Shown here: positions 16,382 through 18,474 of the stretch, in pieces
How the letters are laid out: each line of letters begins with the position of its first letter
How positions within the stretch are numbered: position 1 is the first letter of the stretch
NCBI GenBank assembly: GCA_011947345.1
Contig: JAAVTG010000173.1
Location: forward strand, 1 to 18,474
Source: Phytophthora quininea
Taxonomy: Eukaryota > Oomycota > Peronosporomycetes > Peronosporales > Peronosporaceae
Direction: 5' to 3'
DNA length: 18,474 nucleotides
The notes under the pieces: model-generated
The model's database searches: none
Told to the model about the DNA's origin: nothing
What the model saw: the letters and a program-made list of their open reading frames with translations, nothing else
Position numbers and translations under genes: made by a program

Positions 16382-17650
16382 TTAGCAGGAAACACTGACA
16401 GAGGCGCCTGGTAAATGGTTTATAGAGTACAAACATCCCTGCAGGAAAAGACCTGCACAATCAGCAAACATGACACCAAGCGTATCGCCCACAGACACTG
16501 CTGCCAAAGCCAGCTCAACGTGACTAGGCGGAATCTCCTTGGAGATCAACGTGTAGGCGTTCACGTACACAGCTCCACCCAGTAAACCGACGATGAAGCA
16601 CACAAACAGCAGACCCCAATTGTACCAGACGTGCGTGGCCGCCACTAGCGTGAAAAAGACTAGCAGCACCATCTGCAATATCGGCATCAGATACAACACG
16701 GGTCTGGTCGCCTGGTAAAGCACCCCCGACGATCTAGAAATGAACACTCCCGCTTGATACACCAGTCCTGCGGACGAGTAGAAACTCGCTCGCGCTTCTG
16801 CACTGTCAACTGGAAAGCCAATCGCAGACCACACCCCGGTCTGCATCGTGTACTCTGCCAGATAGACTGTCGCTAGCGGGACAATGTACGGTCCAAGCGT
16901 CACAATGAACGTCATTTTGTCTCGGAACTCTAGCGTGGACGCATCATGCACTTTGCCCACATCTATTTCCTTCTTCTTGTGCTTCAATTGCTCCTTAGTG
17001 TTTTCACACGCCACCACTGCGACTGCAACACCTGCGTCGCCTGCATCGTCTGGTATTGGCAAGTAGTTGCAACTCCTCGCTGAAGGGAGATGGGACCTAT
17101 CCAGGACGAACAGGAACACCAGCACGTAGAGCAACGGGAAGATGCTGGCTAGTTCCAACGTCGTCTGGAAGCTGAGACCGCCCCAGATGTGGAGGATCGC
17201 CACCCAGGCGTAGCCACCCACCCCTGCGAGTCCTGTCCCACTAGACCAGCACGTCAAGCAGCGTACGGGGCTGCTGTAGAACGACGACATGGCCAGGAAA
17301 CTGGCTTCCATCATGCCGGACTGCAGACCGGAGAACGCCACGCCCACCAGCTGCAGCGACAGCGAATGGCGGCCATTGGCGACGACGAGGAAGCTTAGCA
17401 GCATCCATGTGGCCCCCACGATCGTGCGCTGCTTGTAGGACACGAGCTGGAACCAGTACGGGCCTGAAAGCTTGACGAAGAGCGCCGGAAAGATGTCGAA
17501 GAAGTAGACGAGGCCCACGCCGCCCGCAGTGATCTCCTGCGCGCCAGCGATCATGATGACGTAGCCGATGTTGTTGATGAATCCCAGCACCCAGAACGCG
17601 AGCAGGTTGCGCAGCTTCTCGCCGTCCGGAGCGCGAGGAAGAGCGCTCAT
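16382..17650 (-). CDS. CLN3/battenin-like lysosomal membrane protein
   Basis: A single-exon, 422-residue polytopic membrane protein of the CLN3 (Batten disease, yeast Btn1) family, which belongs to the wider major facilitator superfamily fold. The first membrane segment, LLAFWVLGFINNIGYVIMIAGA (residues about 16-37), is the CLN3 N-terminal signature. About ten hydrophobic helices follow, in two groups separated by a hydrophilic loop (about residues 188-240) rich in Lys/Glu. The region AVYVNAYTLIS, then ELALAAVSVGDTLGVMFAD, matches the conserved CLN3 C-terminal helix pair. Length is typical (about 400-440). Known members act in the lysosome or vacuole membrane in pH homeostasis and amino acid or glycerophosphodiester handling. 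The last segment lacks an obvious CaaX box. Start at 17650; an Inr-like TCATTCAAAC lies at 17678-17687. Confidence 0.93.
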   Translation of the reverse strand: MSALPRAPDGEKLRNLLAFWVLGFINNIGYVIMIAGAQEITAGGVGLVYFFDIFPALFVKLSGPYWFQLVSYKQRTIVGATWMLLSFLVVANGRHSLSLQLVGVAFSGLQSGMMEASFLAMSSFYSSPVRCLTCWSSGTGLAGVGGYAWVAILHIWGGLSFQTTLELASIFPLLYVLVFLFVLDRSHLPSARSCNYLPIPDDAGDAGVAVAVVACENTKEQLKHKKKEIDVGKVHDASTLEFRDKMTFIVTLGPYIVPLATVYLAEYTMQTGVWSAIGFPVDSAEARASFYSSAGLVYQAGVFISRSSGVLYQATRPVLYLMPILQMVLLVFFTLVAATHVWYNWGLLFVCFIVGLLGGAVYVNAYTLISKEIPPSHVELALAAVSVGDTLGVMFADCAGLFLQGCLYSINHLPGASVSVSC

Positions 17651-17677
17651 CGTCCCCAGTATAGCAAATGCTATTGT

Positions 17678-17687
17678 GTTTGAATGA
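17678..17687 (-). promoter_or_regulatory. Inr-like element of the CLN3-like gene
   Basis: On the minus strand, TCATTCAAAC, 28 nt before the ATG. It matches the Inr core (TCATTY) but not the FPR half. Confidence 0.35.
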
Positions 17688-17749
17688 TAGAATCAATTTG
17701 AAGCAGATATTTAGATACTGTATTTGTAAAACTAGACTTCGTCGATCCA

Positions 17750-18474
17750 ATGACGGGCAACGTTGGGAGCGACTTCGCACCGCCTCCTGTCGTCTCTGCG
17801 TGGGGTCCAGGCGCTGGCGTGGGTGGCATCGTGTTCGCCACCTTCGCGTTAGGCTTCACTGAAGGCTGCCTCGAAGTCGAGCGGCGCCCCATTCCGCTAC
17901 GCTTCGCTCTGCGCTTTGCAGCGGTCAATGTGCTGCCCAGCGCCGTCTGGAGCTCCATCCCGGCACGGGACGTGGCTGCAGCGTCGCGTGTGTCACTCTC
18001 TGCGCTGGTGAAGGAATCAGGCGAAGTGACAGCGAGTTTAGGCAATCGGTTGGTGTTGATCAGGTCGGTGAGGGTGCTCCGCTGCGTCGTGGGCAGCTAC
18101 GGACTGGCGTGGAGTCTATGGCAAGTTTATCGTCATGAAGAACAGGAAACTGAGGGAAACTATGGGGAGAGTGTGGTGCGACTGGCACGGGCGGACTCTC
18201 CATTGTCTAAAGTCTCAAGAACGAACCACGGGGAGCACGTGGTGACCGTGGCAACGACCGACAAGTGGAAGGAAGTGGTTGGTACTGTCGAGTGGAAGAA
18301 AGTTGAGTAGAAGTAGAGACTGAAGAAGGAAATGTGGAGAGAGTGAAAGTGGTGGAGGTGGAGTTGAGTGAGGACACGACGGAGTGCGCGAAGAAGTTGA
18401 GCAACAAGGCGAGAGGTGAGGAAGAGTGGACACTTAGTTGGGGCGCTGTTGCTGATAAATGTGTTATTGCTGCC
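17750..18474 (+). CDS. Hypothetical protein, frame break near 18308, probably continues off the window
   Basis: The start frame (17750-18310) encodes 186 residues, beginning MTGNVGSDFAPPPVVSAWGP. It has a Gly/Ala/Phe-rich hydrophobic segment (VGGIVFATFALGF, about 24-36), a second at RVLRCVVGSYGLAWSLWQVY (about 108-127) and a Lys/Glu/Val-rich end. Its TAG at 18308-18310 is immediately followed by a different frame, open to 18474, with the same Val/Glu/Lys character (VEVETEEGNVERVKVVEVEL, then TTECAKKLSNKARG). One extra base near 18307 would join them. No family recognised; the two hydrophobic stretches suggest a membrane-associated protein. It is divergent from the CLN3-like gene, with 99 nt between starts. 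Confidence 0.5.

Noticed and set aside
17671..18045. 124-residue minus-strand frame opposite the 17750 gene
   Set aside because: It would start inside the other gene and overlap the CLN3-like promoter, with a low-complexity Ala/Ser/Thr/Pro composition.
1..18474. CRISPR arrays, tRNA or rRNA genes
   Set aside because: No regularly spaced direct repeats, cloverleaf-like sequences or rRNA cores were noticed.

Overview
The window looks like nuclear DNA of an oomycete, most likely Phytophthora or a close relative. Four things support this. Genes are compact, with a few short introns (about 56-66 nt, GT..AG). Several starts are preceded by matches to the 16-nt oomycete Inr/FPR core promoter (GCTCATTYYNCAWTTT). 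There is a family of secreted PR-1-like CAP proteins. Eukaryotic housekeeping genes (MCM10, an ABC1/COQ8-family kinase, CLN3) lie close together. The genus is an inference, since no rRNA or other marker is present.

Region 1 (1-8841) is a recent, GC-rich, rearranged array. A two-gene module, CAP1 followed by CAP2, occurs three times: copy A (1-2115, +, cut by the window start), copy B (2816-5248, -) and copy C (6402-8841, +). B and C are a near-identical inverted pair around a 1.15-kb unique spacer. A and B converge on a truncated aldo/keto reductase pseudogene (2113-2801). The copies are almost identical, yet every one carries frameshifts. CAP1 shifts are private to each copy; CAP2 has one shift shared by all three. 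Whether this is decay or assembly error cannot be settled from the sequence.

Region 2 (8860-13473) is ordinary conserved gene space: a WrbA/Pst2-type quinone reductase (-), an ABC1/UbiB-family kinase with one intron (-), MCM10 with two introns (+, divergent from the kinase), and a small unrecognised ORF (-).

Region 3 (13524-16365) is a graveyard of broken genes on the + strand: an LDLR-B/YWTD-like propeller fragment, a short CAP relic with a nonsense codon, two short ORFs (one with a signal peptide), and a heavily interrupted gene built of helicase-associated-like repeats (15065-16013). Region 4 (16382-18474) holds an intact CLN3/battenin-like membrane protein (-) and a divergent unrecognised gene (+) that probably runs off the window after a one-base frame break.

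Functionally, the CAP proteins are secreted and are candidates for interaction with hosts or sterols. The conserved genes are unrelated to them (redox defence, mitochondrial quinone metabolism, replication initiation, lysosome/vacuole function). No operon-like logic is expected.
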